The translations under genes and the position numbers were made by a program. From CAJCIS01 sp965276755 (GTDB lineage: Bacteria; Pseudomonadota; Alphaproteobacteria; Acetobacterales; Acetobacteraceae): 64,000 bases of DNA. The stretch spans positions 1,984,001 through 2,048,000 of the forward strand of contig OZ255625.1 in NCBI GenBank assembly GCA_965276755.1. The letters are read 5' to 3'. Of the stretch, positions 8,165 to 17,724 are shown in pieces; the stretch's first letter is position 1, and each line of letters begins with the position of its first letter. The notes beneath the pieces are model-generated. The model saw only the letters and a list, made by a program, of their open reading frames with translations, was not told where the DNA came from and searched no databases.

Positions 8165-8988
8165 CCGGCCCCGTCGCCTTCCAGGGTCAGCCCGGCGCCT
8201 ATAGCGACATGGCCTGCCGCGCCGCTTTTCCCGGTCGGCCCACCCTGCCATGCGAGACCTTCGAAGCCGCCATCGATGCCGTGATCAGCGGACGGGCCGC
8301 CTACGCCATGCTGCCGTGCGAGAACTCGCTCGTCGGCCGCGTGCCGGACATCCACGCGCTGCTGCCCGCCAGCGGCCTGTCCATTGTCGGCGAGCATTTC
8401 CAGCGCATCGAGCACTGCCTGCTCGGCGTGCCAGGCGCGGCACTGGCCGATTTGCGCCGCGTGCATTCCCACCCGGTGGCGCTGGGCCAGGTGCGCGGGC
8501 TGGTGCGCGAATTGTGCGCGCAGGCGGTGGTGCAGGCCGATACCGCCGGGGCTGCCGAGATGGTCGCCGCCTGGGGCCGGCCGGAAGAGGCGGCAGTGGC
8601 CAGCGCACTCGCGGCCGAGATATACGGCCTCGTCGTGTTGCGCGCCAATGTCGAGGATGAGGCGCATAACACCACGCGTTTCTATATCACCGCTGCGCGT
8701 CCCGCCGAGCACAACCCGAACGATGCAGACCTGATGACAACGTTCCTGTTTGCGGTCCGCAACGTGCCGGCCGCGCTGTACAAGGCGCTGGGCGGATTTG
8801 CGACAAACGGCGTGAACATGACCAAGCTGGAAAGCTACATGGTGGGCGGCGCTTTTACCGCGACCGAGTTTATGTGCGACGTAGAGGGGCATCCGGAGAG
8901 CCCCTCGCTGCGGCTGGCGCTGGAAGAGCTAGAGTTTTTTTCAAGGAAGATTAAGATTCTCGGCGTCTATCCGGCAGCAAGAAAGTGA
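8161..8988 (+). CDS. pheA: Prephenate dehydratase
   Basis: 275 residues. A stand-alone dehydratase converting prephenate to phenylpyruvate for phenylalanine synthesis. The catalytic NTTRF motif is present, with the N-terminal FQGQPGAYS and a C-terminal ACT domain. The ACT binding loop reads LESYMVGG rather than the ESRP of enteric enzymes; a LESY form is what I would expect in Alphaproteobacteria. Coupled to kdsB by ATGA. A family-A repeat lies about 20 bp after the stop. Confidence 0.94.
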   Translation: MTGPVAFQGQPGAYSDMACRAAFPGRPTLPCETFEAAIDAVISGRAAYAMLPCENSLVGRVPDIHALLPASGLSIVGEHFQRIEHCLLGVPGAALADLRRVHSHPVALGQVRGLVRELCAQAVVQADTAGAAEMVAAWGRPEEAAVASALAAEIYGLVVLRANVEDEAHNTTRFYITAARPAEHNPNDADLMTTFLFAVRNVPAALYKALGGFATNGVNMTKLESYMVGGAFTATEFMCDVEGHPESPSLRLALEELEFFSRKIKILGVYPAARK

Positions 8989-9008
8989 CGCATGTTATCG
9001 GCGAAATG

Positions 9009-9053
9009 AAAAAAGTTTTTTGGTTCTTTTTTCAAAAAAGAACTGCTTCCTTT
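9009..9053. repeat. Family A repeat
   Basis: A-run, GTTTTTTGGTTC, T-run, CAAAAAAGAACTGCTTCC. Between the convergent stops of pheA and the large glycosyltransferase gene, where it can terminate both. Confidence 0.85.
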
Positions 9054-9054
9054 C

Positions 9055-12000
9055 TTAACTTCCATACTCCCCCTTCAACGGTACATCGATCCACGAATGC
9101 CTTCGCTTCAAATCGGCGATGAGATCATTCTTATGATCCTGGATCTCCGTCGTCGTATGCAGCATCGACGCGGCGTGCACGCGGTAATCGGCCAGCACAT
9201 CGGGCACCGCCTGCCCGAAATGCCCGCGCTCTGCAAGCCGGCACCAGAAGTCGTAATCCTCCCACCCATATTGCACGTGGTCGTAGCCGCCGGCCGCAGC
9301 CCAGGCTGATTTGCGCACGAGCGCCATCGCGTCGATGTAGTTGCCGCATTGCAGGCGCAGCGTGGAATACGCTTCCCCGCCGAACACCTCGCCCTTCAAG
9401 CCGAATTGTGCGATGGCGGGGTAGGCAAACGCCGCACCGCTCTCGTGCAAAGCCTCCAGCAGCGTCGCGCACGCGGTGGGGCGCAGGCGGTTATCCGCAT
9501 CCAGCGGCAGCACGAACCGGCTCTCGGCCGCGGCAAAGCCGCTGTTGCGCGCAAAGCCCAAGCCGGCATTCTCCACGTGGCGCAGCACGGTTACACGATT
9601 GAACCGCCCGCCATGCGCCAACAGCCAGGACCGCACAATGTCCAGCGAATCGTCAGGCGAGGCATCATCGACGACGACAAGATCCAGGACCTCCATCGTC
9701 TGTGCCGCTACTGACTGCAACGCTTCGCCCACGAAATCCGCGTAGTTATAGACGGGCACGATGACAGAAATGTCGGCCATGCGTGCGCCGCGGGTGGAGA
9801 GCACCACCTGCGCGTGGGGAACCACCGGCGGCATGATGCGCGGCTGTGCTGCACGAAACTGCGCGCGCTCGAAGGCCGCAGCGCCGGCGGCACCTCCCTG
9901 AAGCTGCGCCAGCATCAGCGCCCATGCGGATTGACGCGCCTCGGGCCCGAAGCGGCCCAGGCTCACGTGATAAGCCGACTGCGCCATGCGCGCGCGCAGC
10001 GAAGCGTCGCCCAGCAGACGAGTCAGTGCGCTGTACCATTCCTCCTCGGATCGGGGCAGGCAACCGCTTACGCCATCCTCGATGGCGCGCGTGAACGGCC
10101 CGGATGGCGAAGCCACGGTCGGCACGCCGGCCAGCGCCGCTTCGAAAAACTTGAGTTCGCTCTTGGCCTCGCAGAACGGGTTGTCCGCCTCAAGCGGCGC
10201 TATGTTGATGGCAAATCGCGCAAGCTCCGTCGCCAGCACCGCAAGCGGCACCAGGTCGCGCCATTCGATGCGATCGGCCAGCGGCGCGAGTTGCGGAAAT
10301 TCGTCCATCAGGATCAGCCCCTCATCGCTGGACGGGTCCTTGAAAATGGTCAGACGCGCCTGTAGGTTCTCGGCCAGCACGCGCGCAATCGCGGGTACTG
10401 CGACGGCAAAGTCGCGCTGATGCGTGCGTGATCCGCCGGCATAACCTATGCGTAGCAGATCATCGCCCACTTCTGCCCAGTCGGCGCGCGCACGCCGGGC
10501 CAGATCGTGGCTGTCCTCGTCAAAACCGTTGGGCAGCACGTAGGCCGGCCGGCCCATCAGCCGCGCGTGGTGCGCCAGCTCCTCGGTCGGGCACGTCACG
10601 AGGTCGGATGCGCGGAGGGTGCGGCCGATCTGCGTGAAAAAGGCCTGCGTCTGCATTTCGGAGAATTTCTGGCTGCGTATGCCGTCGATGATATCGACCA
10701 CGGCCATTTCCGGGCGGAACATCAAATCGTCCACATCGAAGACGACCGCGGCACCGCGCGCACGCGCGTAGTCGATGATGCCCTGCACGTGCGCGCCATG
10801 GGGCACGCGCCACAACACGACAACCTTGGCGCCATCCAGATCGGGCGGGCCCACAGGTGCCGCGGCCTTCCAGCTCGCGTCAAAACCCACCGCACGCGCC
10901 GCATCAAGGTAGCGCAAGATGCGATAGGAATGACCCGGCGTGTGGTCCTCGCCGGAAATAAACAGCGCGCGCGGCGCGCGCGCGGTGTCGAGGCCAGGCG
11001 CGGGCACGACCGTTACGGTGGGCGCTAACAAGACCGGCACTGACATGGCTGGTGTCAACGGCTGCGTCGGGATTTCGGGCGGCGCCAGCGCCAGGCGCAC
11101 GCTGCCGGCTTCACGCACGCCGCGCATGCGCCGCAGCGGCGAGGTCATGCGCCAGGACGTCGATGCGCGCATCGCCTCCGCAGCGTCCTCCAGGGCGCGC
11201 GCATGTGCTTGCGCGTAGAGGCACATATTATGCGCCTCGCTCAACGCCGCGCGCAAACCTTCGATTTCAGAAGCGTGCGCCGCCGTCATGGCCGCAATAT
11301 CGGACTCGCGCGCGCCAATGGCGGTATTGCGCGCCGCGATGTCAGTCTCGCGCGCCGCGACATCGGTCTGCAGCGCAGCCACTTCGCCACGCGCCGCCTC
11401 CAGCGCACGCCGCGTCTCGCTCAATGCGCCACCTGTCACGGCGAGGTCGCAGCGCGTCTCGGCCAGTGCGAGCCGCACCGCGCGCGTCTTTTCCGTCAGC
11501 GCCGCCCATTGCGGAAACAGCGCGTTGACCTCGCCCTGCGCACGCTCCGCCCATTGCTTGGTGGCGGACAATTCGGTTTGCAGCGCGGCTGCCGCACCTC
11601 TCTGCTCCGCCAGGTCACGCGCGCCGATCCAGCGTTCGCCCAAAGCCGAGAAGCGTTCGCGCACGGCACTGATGACCGAGCCATCACGCGTGTGGCAGAG
11701 CGCGGCCACTGCACCATCCACCAGCCCACCCACCGCGAGCACGCCCAGGCCGTGCCCGTGCAGGAACTCGAATCCCGCGTGATCGCGCCGCAGTTCGGCC
11801 CACAGACGCCAGACGCCGAAATCGCCCTCATGCACGTTGGTGTCGTGGAACAGAACCACCGCGCGTGACGATAGCCGGTCGCGCCAGGTCAGGAAATCCT
11901 CGCGCACATCATCGTAAAAATGGCGGCCGTCGATATGCAGCAGGTCGATACTGTCGGCGGGGATATTGGCCAGCGCCTGGTCGAAGCGCATGCGGCGCAG

Positions 12001-12363
12001 ATCGGAAAATGCGCCGTAGCGTGCATCGTGAAAGCGGCGCAGCTCGTCATGGACGGTATCGCCATAGAAGCCGGCATGCTCATCGCCCTGCCAGGTATCG
12101 ATTGCGGTGCATGTCGTATCTAGGCGCTCGCGCAGCACCGCTTCACAAAACGCGGTGTAGGACACGCCGTTATGGGTGCCGAGTTCGACCAGCCTGCGGG
12201 GCCGATGGTTGGCAATAATCCAGTTTGCGAAAGGCACGTGACCATACCATGCACTCTCAACGCCCAGGCGCGCAGGCGGCCAGAAGAGCGGGTCAAGTTC
12301 CGACGCCGTCAGCGCTCCGAGCGCCGCGTTCGTCGCGGCAATCGGCACGTCACTGTCATTCAT
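9055..12363 (-). CDS. Multidomain methyltransferase-glycosyltransferase protein
   Basis: 1102 residues. About 1-225 is a class I SAM methyltransferase of the Methyltransf_24 type (LVELGTHNGVSYTAFCEA, LLHIDGRHFYDDV). About 265-420 is an Ala-rich coiled coil ending STSWRMTSPLR, a junction typical of polysaccharide enzymes. About 480-850 is a GT-B (GT4-like) glycosyltransferase, with a C-terminal half that shares NPFCEAKSELKFFEAALAGVPT-type features with its neighbour. About 880-1102 is a GT2 domain (ISVIVPVYNYADF, VVVDDASPDDS, LPLDADN). It probably builds and modifies a cell-surface polysaccharide. It overlaps the upstream large gene by 4 bp. Confidence 0.88.
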   Translation of the reverse strand: MNDSDVPIAATNAALGALTASELDPLFWPPARLGVESAWYGHVPFANWIIANHRPRRLVELGTHNGVSYTAFCEAVLRERLDTTCTAIDTWQGDEHAGFYGDTVHDELRRFHDARYGAFSDLRRMRFDQALANIPADSIDLLHIDGRHFYDDVREDFLTWRDRLSSRAVVLFHDTNVHEGDFGVWRLWAELRRDHAGFEFLHGHGLGVLAVGGLVDGAVAALCHTRDGSVISAVRERFSALGERWIGARDLAEQRGAAAALQTELSATKQWAERAQGEVNALFPQWAALTEKTRAVRLALAETRCDLAVTGGALSETRRALEAARGEVAALQTDVAARETDIAARNTAIGARESDIAAMTAAHASEIEGLRAALSEAHNMCLYAQAHARALEDAAEAMRASTSWRMTSPLRRMRGVREAGSVRLALAPPEIPTQPLTPAMSVPVLLAPTVTVVPAPGLDTARAPRALFISGEDHTPGHSYRILRYLDAARAVGFDASWKAAAPVGPPDLDGAKVVVLWRVPHGAHVQGIIDYARARGAAVVFDVDDLMFRPEMAVVDIIDGIRSQKFSEMQTQAFFTQIGRTLRASDLVTCPTEELAHHARLMGRPAYVLPNGFDEDSHDLARRARADWAEVGDDLLRIGYAGGSRTHQRDFAVAVPAIARVLAENLQARLTIFKDPSSDEGLILMDEFPQLAPLADRIEWRDLVPLAVLATELARFAINIAPLEADNPFCEAKSELKFFEAALAGVPTVASPSGPFTRAIEDGVSGCLPRSEEEWYSALTRLLGDASLRARMAQSAYHVSLGRFGPEARQSAWALMLAQLQGGAAGAAAFERAQFRAAQPRIMPPVVPHAQVVLSTRGARMADISVIVPVYNYADFVGEALQSVAAQTMEVLDLVVVDDASPDDSLDIVRSWLLAHGGRFNRVTVLRHVENAGLGFARNSGFAAAESRFVLPLDADNRLRPTACATLLEALHESGAAFAYPAIAQFGLKGEVFGGEAYSTLRLQCGNYIDAMALVRKSAWAAAGGYDHVQYGWEDYDFWCRLAERGHFGQAVPDVLADYRVHAASMLHTTTEIQDHKNDLIADLKRRHSWIDVPLKGEYGS

Positions 12364-15086
12364 CTGCCGACCTTTGCGGCATGGACCACGCGTGCAAGCA
12401 GCCCACGAAGCTCAAGCGCCTGCGCCTCGTAGCCGACCACATCGCCGGCGCGCGGATTGCGGTAGTCCGCCAGCCGCACCGGATGATCCAGCACATCCTC
12501 GATCGCGCGCTGCAGCGTGCGATACTGCCCGTCCAGCGGAATAATCGTGCCGTTGACACCATCGCTGATTGCCTCGGCCGGGCCGCCGCCATCGGTTGCA
12601 ATCACCCACACGTCACGCACCAGCGCCTCGCGCACCGTGAGGCCAAAACTTTCCTTCCATTGCGAGGGGAAAAGCAGGACATCGATGTCTTCGAAGAACG
12701 CCTCCATGGTGTCCTGCGTGTAGGCCGGCACGATCCGCACCCGACCCGCGACCTTCCAATCCGCCGCCGCAATAGAGGCGAAGCCCAGATTGAGCGTGTT
12801 GTCCACCAGAACAAGCTCCCAGTCCGTACGCGTCAAGGCGGCAAAGGCGGCGTGCAGCAGCGTGTAACCCTTGACCGCCTCATTACCGCCGACATAGCCG
12901 AAACGGATGCGCGGCGAGAGCACGCGCTCCGGCGCGCGCCCGGGCAGGCGCACACCGTTGGGTGCGACCACGATACGCTCGGATGCGATGCCCTGCGCCA
13001 GATAGAGCGCGCGATGGGATGCGCTCGGGCAAAGCAGCTGGGCCGCGCCATCGAGCACGCAGCGGAGCAGATCGAGCCTTTCCCTCAGGTGGTTGGATCC
13101 GGGGACACAGGCCTCGCAGACATGCAAATCGATGCGCTTCTGAAAGCAATAGCGACCCTGGCCAGTCACCATGAACTGGCGCGCGCATAGCCACCACGGA
13201 TCATGCAGCGTAATGACATAGGGTATATCCCGCTCACGGCACGCCACCGCGATAGTGGCACCGAGATGCTGGATTGAATGCAGGTGAACAATATCCGGTC
13301 GAACGGCATCCAGAATATGGCCGAATTCGCGCGCGCAGTCAGGGTCGTCGTAGGCGGCAATCACGTCCTGCGCCGCCGTGGGCAGGGCAAAGACGGTGAT
13401 GCCGTTCTGCACCTGGCGCGTCGCGGCCTGCCGCCTTGCATCCGGGCCGAGCGTGGTGACGACAGTGATTTCGGTGCCTGCCATGCCGTGCAGACGGCGC
13501 GCCATCTCCTCGACCACGATCGTCGCGCCGCCAAAGCTGCGCGGCGCGTAGAAAACGTTGGCCATGAGCACGCGCAGCGTCCCCGGCGGACGCGTGGTCG
13601 ATGGCGCCTCGATCAGCGGCGCCACCTGGTCGTGCGCAATCGCCGCGGGCGCGTATCGCGCGACGGCCAACGCATGCGCCGCCTGCCCCACGCGCGCGCG
13701 CAACGCAGCGTCTGCGGTCAAGCTGTCCAACGCGGCAAACCACGCCGCTTCATCATCGGCCATAAAGCCGGTCTGCCCATCGATCATGACGGCCGCGAAT
13801 TGCGCACGCGGCGAGCACACGCTGGGCATGCCCAAAATCGCCGCTTCCAGAAACTTGATGTTGCTCTTCGCATCGTTGAAGACCGAAGGCTCAAGCGGTG
13901 CGATGCTGATATCGCTCTCGCCGAGAAGTGCGAGGTAACGCGCATAAGGCACGGACGGCAGACGCTCGATGCGCGCGCCCACGGCCTTGAACGCATCCGG
14001 CAAGGCCAGCTCGCCGATAATGCGCAGGCTCACCTCCGGCCGCGCCTGCATCAGGCGCAGCAGCGCGGGTGAGGCCTGGCGAAAATCCGTATCGTGCGTC
14101 TTGGTGCCCGATCCGTAGGTGATCAGCACGCCCTCATGGTCCGTGCGCGCCGCCACGACCTCGGCGGCAACAGACAGGCTCTCCTCGTCGAGCGCGTTTT
14201 CGATCACGCTCACTTCGGCCACGCCCGCATCGCGCATCGCCTGGGCGAGCGGCTCAGTCGATGCAATGCCGCGCCCGCAGGCCAGCAGCGCGCGGCGGTA
14301 CAACGCCACGCCCTCTAGTACCGAATGACGCAGTTCCGGCTCCAGATCGGCCAGATTGCTGTTTTGCCGATAAAGGGCTTCGTCGAAGATCAGATCATCG
14401 ACTTCCCAATATGGCCTCAGGCCCAATTCATGGAGATAGGCGATCAGCGCCAGCATTTCCGTGGTCGCCGGAACGCGGTAGAGGATCACCTGGCTTGCGG
14501 TCACCGCGGCCGAAAAGCACGCATTTGCATCGTGCCAATTAATCACGCGGCAGGCAACGCCCAAGCGTGCGAAATGCTCCTGCTTTTGCCAGACGCGATA
14601 CTTGGCGCATTGTGGCACGGAAAGCTCGGCCACGATCAGCACCATCGGCACCATCGATATGACCGGAAATTGATCATCGGACTCTTGGTCGGCGGTGTCG
14701 CCCAGTGCAGGTCGTGCCACCGTTGCCGGACCCGCGCGCCCGCGCCGCAGCCATCGCCGGACAGCCCGCGCCGTGGCACCCGCGCCCTCGCGGCTGAACA
14801 GGCGCCAGACGTGGCGTATGGCCGCGCCCTCGGCGGTATTGGCCGGCAGCCCGCGCGCCATCACAACGGCCAGGCGCAACGGCCACGTCAGGCGCCAGAA
14901 CAGGCTCGCGCGCATCTGCGCCATGCTCGCGCTGAGCTGGCCGGCCTGCCAGCTCCAGGCCTGGGCGCGAATGGCCTGGGATGCCGCACTCGCCTCCGCC
15001 AGCCGCAGGCGCTCGGCCAGGCGCGCATTCTCGGCCGCAAGCGCGTGCAGGTCGGGCCCAATCTCGGCGTGTGCAGTATCGGGCAT
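12360..15086 (-). CDS. Tandem GT-B glycosyltransferase protein
   Basis: 908 residues. A short N-terminal coiled coil with SLFWRLTWPLRL precedes a first GT-B domain (about 165-520, with SDISIAPLEPSVFNDAKS and KFLEAAILGMPSV) and a second GT4-type domain (about 530-908, with SFGGATIVVEEMARRL, VHLHSIQHLG, LLFPSQWKESFGL and EALVRDV). The ATG at 15086 is preferred over the 180-codon upstream open extension, which is antisense to dinB. Its stop overlaps the next large glycosyltransferase start by 4 bp, so the two are coupled. Substrates are unknown. Confidence 0.87.
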   Translation of the reverse strand: MPDTAHAEIGPDLHALAAENARLAERLRLAEASAASQAIRAQAWSWQAGQLSASMAQMRASLFWRLTWPLRLAVVMARGLPANTAEGAAIRHVWRLFSREGAGATARAVRRWLRRGRAGPATVARPALGDTADQESDDQFPVISMVPMVLIVAELSVPQCAKYRVWQKQEHFARLGVACRVINWHDANACFSAAVTASQVILYRVPATTEMLALIAYLHELGLRPYWEVDDLIFDEALYRQNSNLADLEPELRHSVLEGVALYRRALLACGRGIASTEPLAQAMRDAGVAEVSVIENALDEESLSVAAEVVAARTDHEGVLITYGSGTKTHDTDFRQASPALLRLMQARPEVSLRIIGELALPDAFKAVGARIERLPSVPYARYLALLGESDISIAPLEPSVFNDAKSNIKFLEAAILGMPSVCSPRAQFAAVMIDGQTGFMADDEAAWFAALDSLTADAALRARVGQAAHALAVARYAPAAIAHDQVAPLIEAPSTTRPPGTLRVLMANVFYAPRSFGGATIVVEEMARRLHGMAGTEITVVTTLGPDARRQAATRQVQNGITVFALPTAAQDVIAAYDDPDCAREFGHILDAVRPDIVHLHSIQHLGATIAVACRERDIPYVITLHDPWWLCARQFMVTGQGRYCFQKRIDLHVCEACVPGSNHLRERLDLLRCVLDGAAQLLCPSASHRALYLAQGIASERIVVAPNGVRLPGRAPERVLSPRIRFGYVGGNEAVKGYTLLHAAFAALTRTDWELVLVDNTLNLGFASIAAADWKVAGRVRIVPAYTQDTMEAFFEDIDVLLFPSQWKESFGLTVREALVRDVWVIATDGGGPAEAISDGVNGTIIPLDGQYRTLQRAIEDVLDHPVRLADYRNPRAGDVVGYEAQALELRGLLARVVHAAKVGR

Positions 15087-15161
15087 GCGCTTCCTTCTGT
15101 CGTCGCCCGCTTTGGGGGTAGTGTCTGCCCCCACGCAGCACAAGCAGTCAGGGGGGCGCAA

Positions 15162-16430
15162 TTGGTTCAATCCGGTCAGGCCGTACCTTCCCTGTGCCGC
15201 GATTGCGGCGCCTGGCCGTTGGGCGAGGCCGTCACCTGCCCCCATTGCCGCGGCCCACGCATCCTGCGCCACCCCGAACTGCTGAACCTGACAACCGCGC
15301 ATATCGACTGCGACGCCTTCTTCGCCAGCGTGGAAAAGCGCGACAGGCCCGAGCTCGCCGGCCGGCCCGTCATCATCGGCGGCGGCACACGCGGCGTGGT
15401 GACGACGGCCTGCTACATCGCGCGCATGGATGGCGTAGCCAGCGCCATGCCGATGTACAAGGCCCGCAAGCTGTGTCCGCAGGCCGTGGTGATCCGCCCC
15501 GAGATGGCCAAATACGCTGCCGCGGCGCGCCAGATCAGGGCATTGATGCAAACGCTCACCCCTGCCGTTCAGGCGCTGTCCATAGATGAGGCGGCACTTG
15601 ATCTGGCCGGCACGCAGGCCCTGCACGGCGCGCCCCCCGCGGTGGTTCTGGCGCGCCTGGCCACGCGGATTGAAGCCGAATTGGGTGTCACCGTCTCCAT
15701 CGGCCTAGCCGCCAACCGCATGCTGGCCAAGATCGCGGCCGGCCAGGACAAGCCGCGCGGCTTTGCTGTGCTGGGCGCGGACGCGCCGGCGCGCCTGGCG
15801 CCGATGTTCGTGGGGGTCCTGCCCGGCGTGGGTCCGGTTCAGCAGAAGCGCCTGGCGGCCTTGGGAATTACCCGCGTCGGCCAGTTGCAGGCGCTTGATG
15901 GCACTGGCGCCGCGCGCCTGCTGGGTGCGGAGGCCGCTAGCCTGATCGCCCGCGCACACGGGCAGGACGCACGCCGCGTCTCGCCCCACGAAGGCGCGAA
16001 ATCCATCAGCGCCGAGAGCACGTTCGACACCGACATCACCGATCCCACTGCGCTGGAGGCCGTGCTGTGGCGGTTGGCCGAACGCTTGGCCAAGCGCCTG
16101 CGCGGCCAGGGCTACGCCGCCGGCGGCGTCGTGCTGAAGCTCAAGACGGCGCGTTTCGTCAGCCGCACGCGCGCGGGGCGCCTGCCGCTGCCCTCCGCGC
16201 TGCCAGACCGGTTATTCGACGCGGCACGCGCGCTGCTGGCGCGGGAGGCCGATGGCACCGCGTTTCGGCTGATCGGCATAGGCGCGTCGGGGCTGGTGGA
16301 TCTCGCGCAAGGCGATTGCGGCGATCTGGCCGATCCGGACGCGCCGCGGCTGGTGGCGCGGCAGGGGGCGATCGATGCGCTGCGCGGGCGGTTTGGGGAT
16401 GGGGTTATTGGGACGGGACGTGGAAGGTAA
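15162..16430 (+). CDS. dinB: DNA polymerase IV with N-terminal zinc-ribbon-like extension
   Basis: 422 residues. Y-family translesion polymerase. Catalytic carboxylates are in HIDCDAFFASVE and SIDEAALDL; GLAANRMLAKIA, LPGVGPV and a little-finger domain with SAESTFDTD follow. The first 35 residues add CRDC...CPHC, a likely zinc ribbon. The start is probably TTG at 15162, preceded by AGGGGGG about 7 bp away; no ATG or GTG fits between there and the core. The 75-bp gap upstream is divergent with the large glycosyltransferase operon. Confidence 0.9.
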   Translation: MVQSGQAVPSLCRDCGAWPLGEAVTCPHCRGPRILRHPELLNLTTAHIDCDAFFASVEKRDRPELAGRPVIIGGGTRGVVTTACYIARMDGVASAMPMYKARKLCPQAVVIRPEMAKYAAAARQIRALMQTLTPAVQALSIDEAALDLAGTQALHGAPPAVVLARLATRIEAELGVTVSIGLAANRMLAKIAAGQDKPRGFAVLGADAPARLAPMFVGVLPGVGPVQQKRLAALGITRVGQLQALDGTGAARLLGAEAASLIARAHGQDARRVSPHEGAKSISAESTFDTDITDPTALEAVLWRLAERLAKRLRGQGYAAGGVVLKLKTARFVSRTRAGRLPLPSALPDRLFDAARALLAREADGTAFRLIGIGASGLVDLAQGDCGDLADPDAPRLVARQGAIDALRGRFGDGVIGTGRGR

Positions 16431-16470
16431 GGCTGGGGGAGATGTGCCATCCCCCCCAGGCCCCCCGTCT
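16428..16470. repeat. Family B repeat
   Basis: AAGGCTGGGGGAGATGTGCC, AT, CCCCCCCAGGCCCCCCGTC. It begins inside the dinB stop codon region and fills most of the gap to the next plus-strand gene. Confidence 0.85.
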
Positions 16471-16516
16471 ATTTATGGAGCTTCGACTGAGCAGGTTGCC
16501 GCTACTAGAGTCGCCC

Positions 16517-17632
16517 ATGGACTGCCCCCTCGCGCTCACAATCGTCATCCCTTGCTACAACGAGCGCGCCAACATAACCCCCATGGTCGCCCGGCTGGAC
16601 GCGGCACTAGCCGGCCTCACCTGGGAGGCGGTCTTCGTCGATGACGACAGCCCGGACGGCACCGCCGCAGAAGCGCGCGCCCATGCCGCCCGCGACCCGC
16701 GCATCCGCTGCATCCGCCGCGTCGGCCGGCGCGGCCTGGCCTCGGCGGTGATCGAGGGCGCGCTGTCCTCCTCCGCCGAGACCATCGCCGTCATCGATGG
16801 CGACCTGCAGCATGACGAAACGCGCCTGCCGGTCATGCTCGCGGCGCTCCGCGCCGGGCAGGCCGACATTGTTGTTGCCAGCCGCTTTGCCGATGGCGGC
16901 GATGCCGTGGGGCTCGCCGGGCCGTGGCGGCATGGCCTCTCTGCACTCGCCATCCGCATGGCCGACGCCATGCTGCCCGCGCGCCTGAGCGATCCCCTCA
17001 GCGGCTTCTTCATGCTGCCCCAACCGCTGTTCGAGGCGATTGCGCCTCGCTTGACCGGCCAGGGCTTCAAAATCCTGCTCGACCTGCTGCTCTCCGCCCC
17101 CACGCGCCTGCGCGTGATCGAAATCGGCGCGGCCTTCCATGCCCGCGCGGCCGGGCAGAGCAAGCTCAGCCCCCTGGTGATGGTCCAGTTCGCGGCCCTG
17201 CTGATCGACAAGGCGCTTGGCGGAACGGTGCCGCTGCGTTTCCTCTCGTTCGCGCTCGTCGGCAGCTTCGGCGTGCTGGTGCACCTGGCCGTGCTGCTTG
17301 CCGCGAGTGCTGCGGGTGCCGATTTCAGCCGCGCGCAGACGCTTGCCACGGCCGTTGCGATGATCGCCAATTTCCAGCTCAACAACGTCATCACCTATCG
17401 CGACCAGCGCCTGCGCGGCGGTCGGCTGTGGCGCGGGCTGGCGCTGTTCGTGCTGGTGTGCGGCGTGGGGGCGATCGCCAATATCGGCATTGCGCGCGCG
17501 CTCTATTACGGCGGCGGCGCGGGGCGCACGCCGGCGGGGGCGATCGGCGCCGTCATCGGTGTCGTGTGGAATTACGCCATGTCGTCCACCCTGGTCTGGG
17601 GCCGGCGGGCCCGGTGGCAGAGGCCGGATTGA
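16517..17632 (+). CDS. DPM1-like GT2 glycosyltransferase fused to GtrA domain
   Basis: 371 residues. About 1-220 is a polyprenyl-phosphate glycosyltransferase of the DPM1/GtrB type (IVIPCYNERANI, VDDDSPDGTA, VIDGDLQHDE). About 235-360 is a GtrA-like membrane domain with four helices and NFQLNNVITYRD. The usual role of the fusion is to charge undecaprenyl phosphate with a sugar and flip it for lipopolysaccharide or glycan modification. The ATG at 16517 begins the conserved part; an ATG at 16475 is an alternative lying just after the repeat. Confidence 0.9.
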   Translation: MDCPLALTIVIPCYNERANITPMVARLDAALAGLTWEAVFVDDDSPDGTAAEARAHAARDPRIRCIRRVGRRGLASAVIEGALSSSAETIAVIDGDLQHDETRLPVMLAALRAGQADIVVASRFADGGDAVGLAGPWRHGLSALAIRMADAMLPARLSDPLSGFFMLPQPLFEAIAPRLTGQGFKILLDLLLSAPTRLRVIEIGAAFHARAAGQSKLSPLVMVQFAALLIDKALGGTVPLRFLSFALVGSFGVLVHLAVLLAASAAGADFSRAQTLATAVAMIANFQLNNVITYRDQRLRGGRLWRGLALFVLVCGVGAIANIGIARALYYGGGAGRTPAGAIGAVIGVVWNYAMSSTLVWGRRARWQRPD

Positions 17633-17724
17633 GGCCGTAACCCTTGGTTGCGCAACGCTTGGATCGCCAGGGGCGACAACGCGGGCGCAGCATGTCAATA
17701 GTTCAGTGAGACTCCGGAGTGGCC

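Noticed and set aside
8161..8988. Loss of the ESRP feedback motif in prephenate dehydratase
   Set aside because: The LESY form in the ACT loop is what I would expect in Alphaproteobacteria, so it is not evidence of unusual regulation.
13278..14072. Long plus-strand open frames opposite the two giant glycosyltransferase genes and opposite other minus-strand genes
   Set aside because: They mirror high-GC coding sequence in other frames, have Arg/His-rich composition and no recognisable motif; the minus-strand frames carry clear domains.
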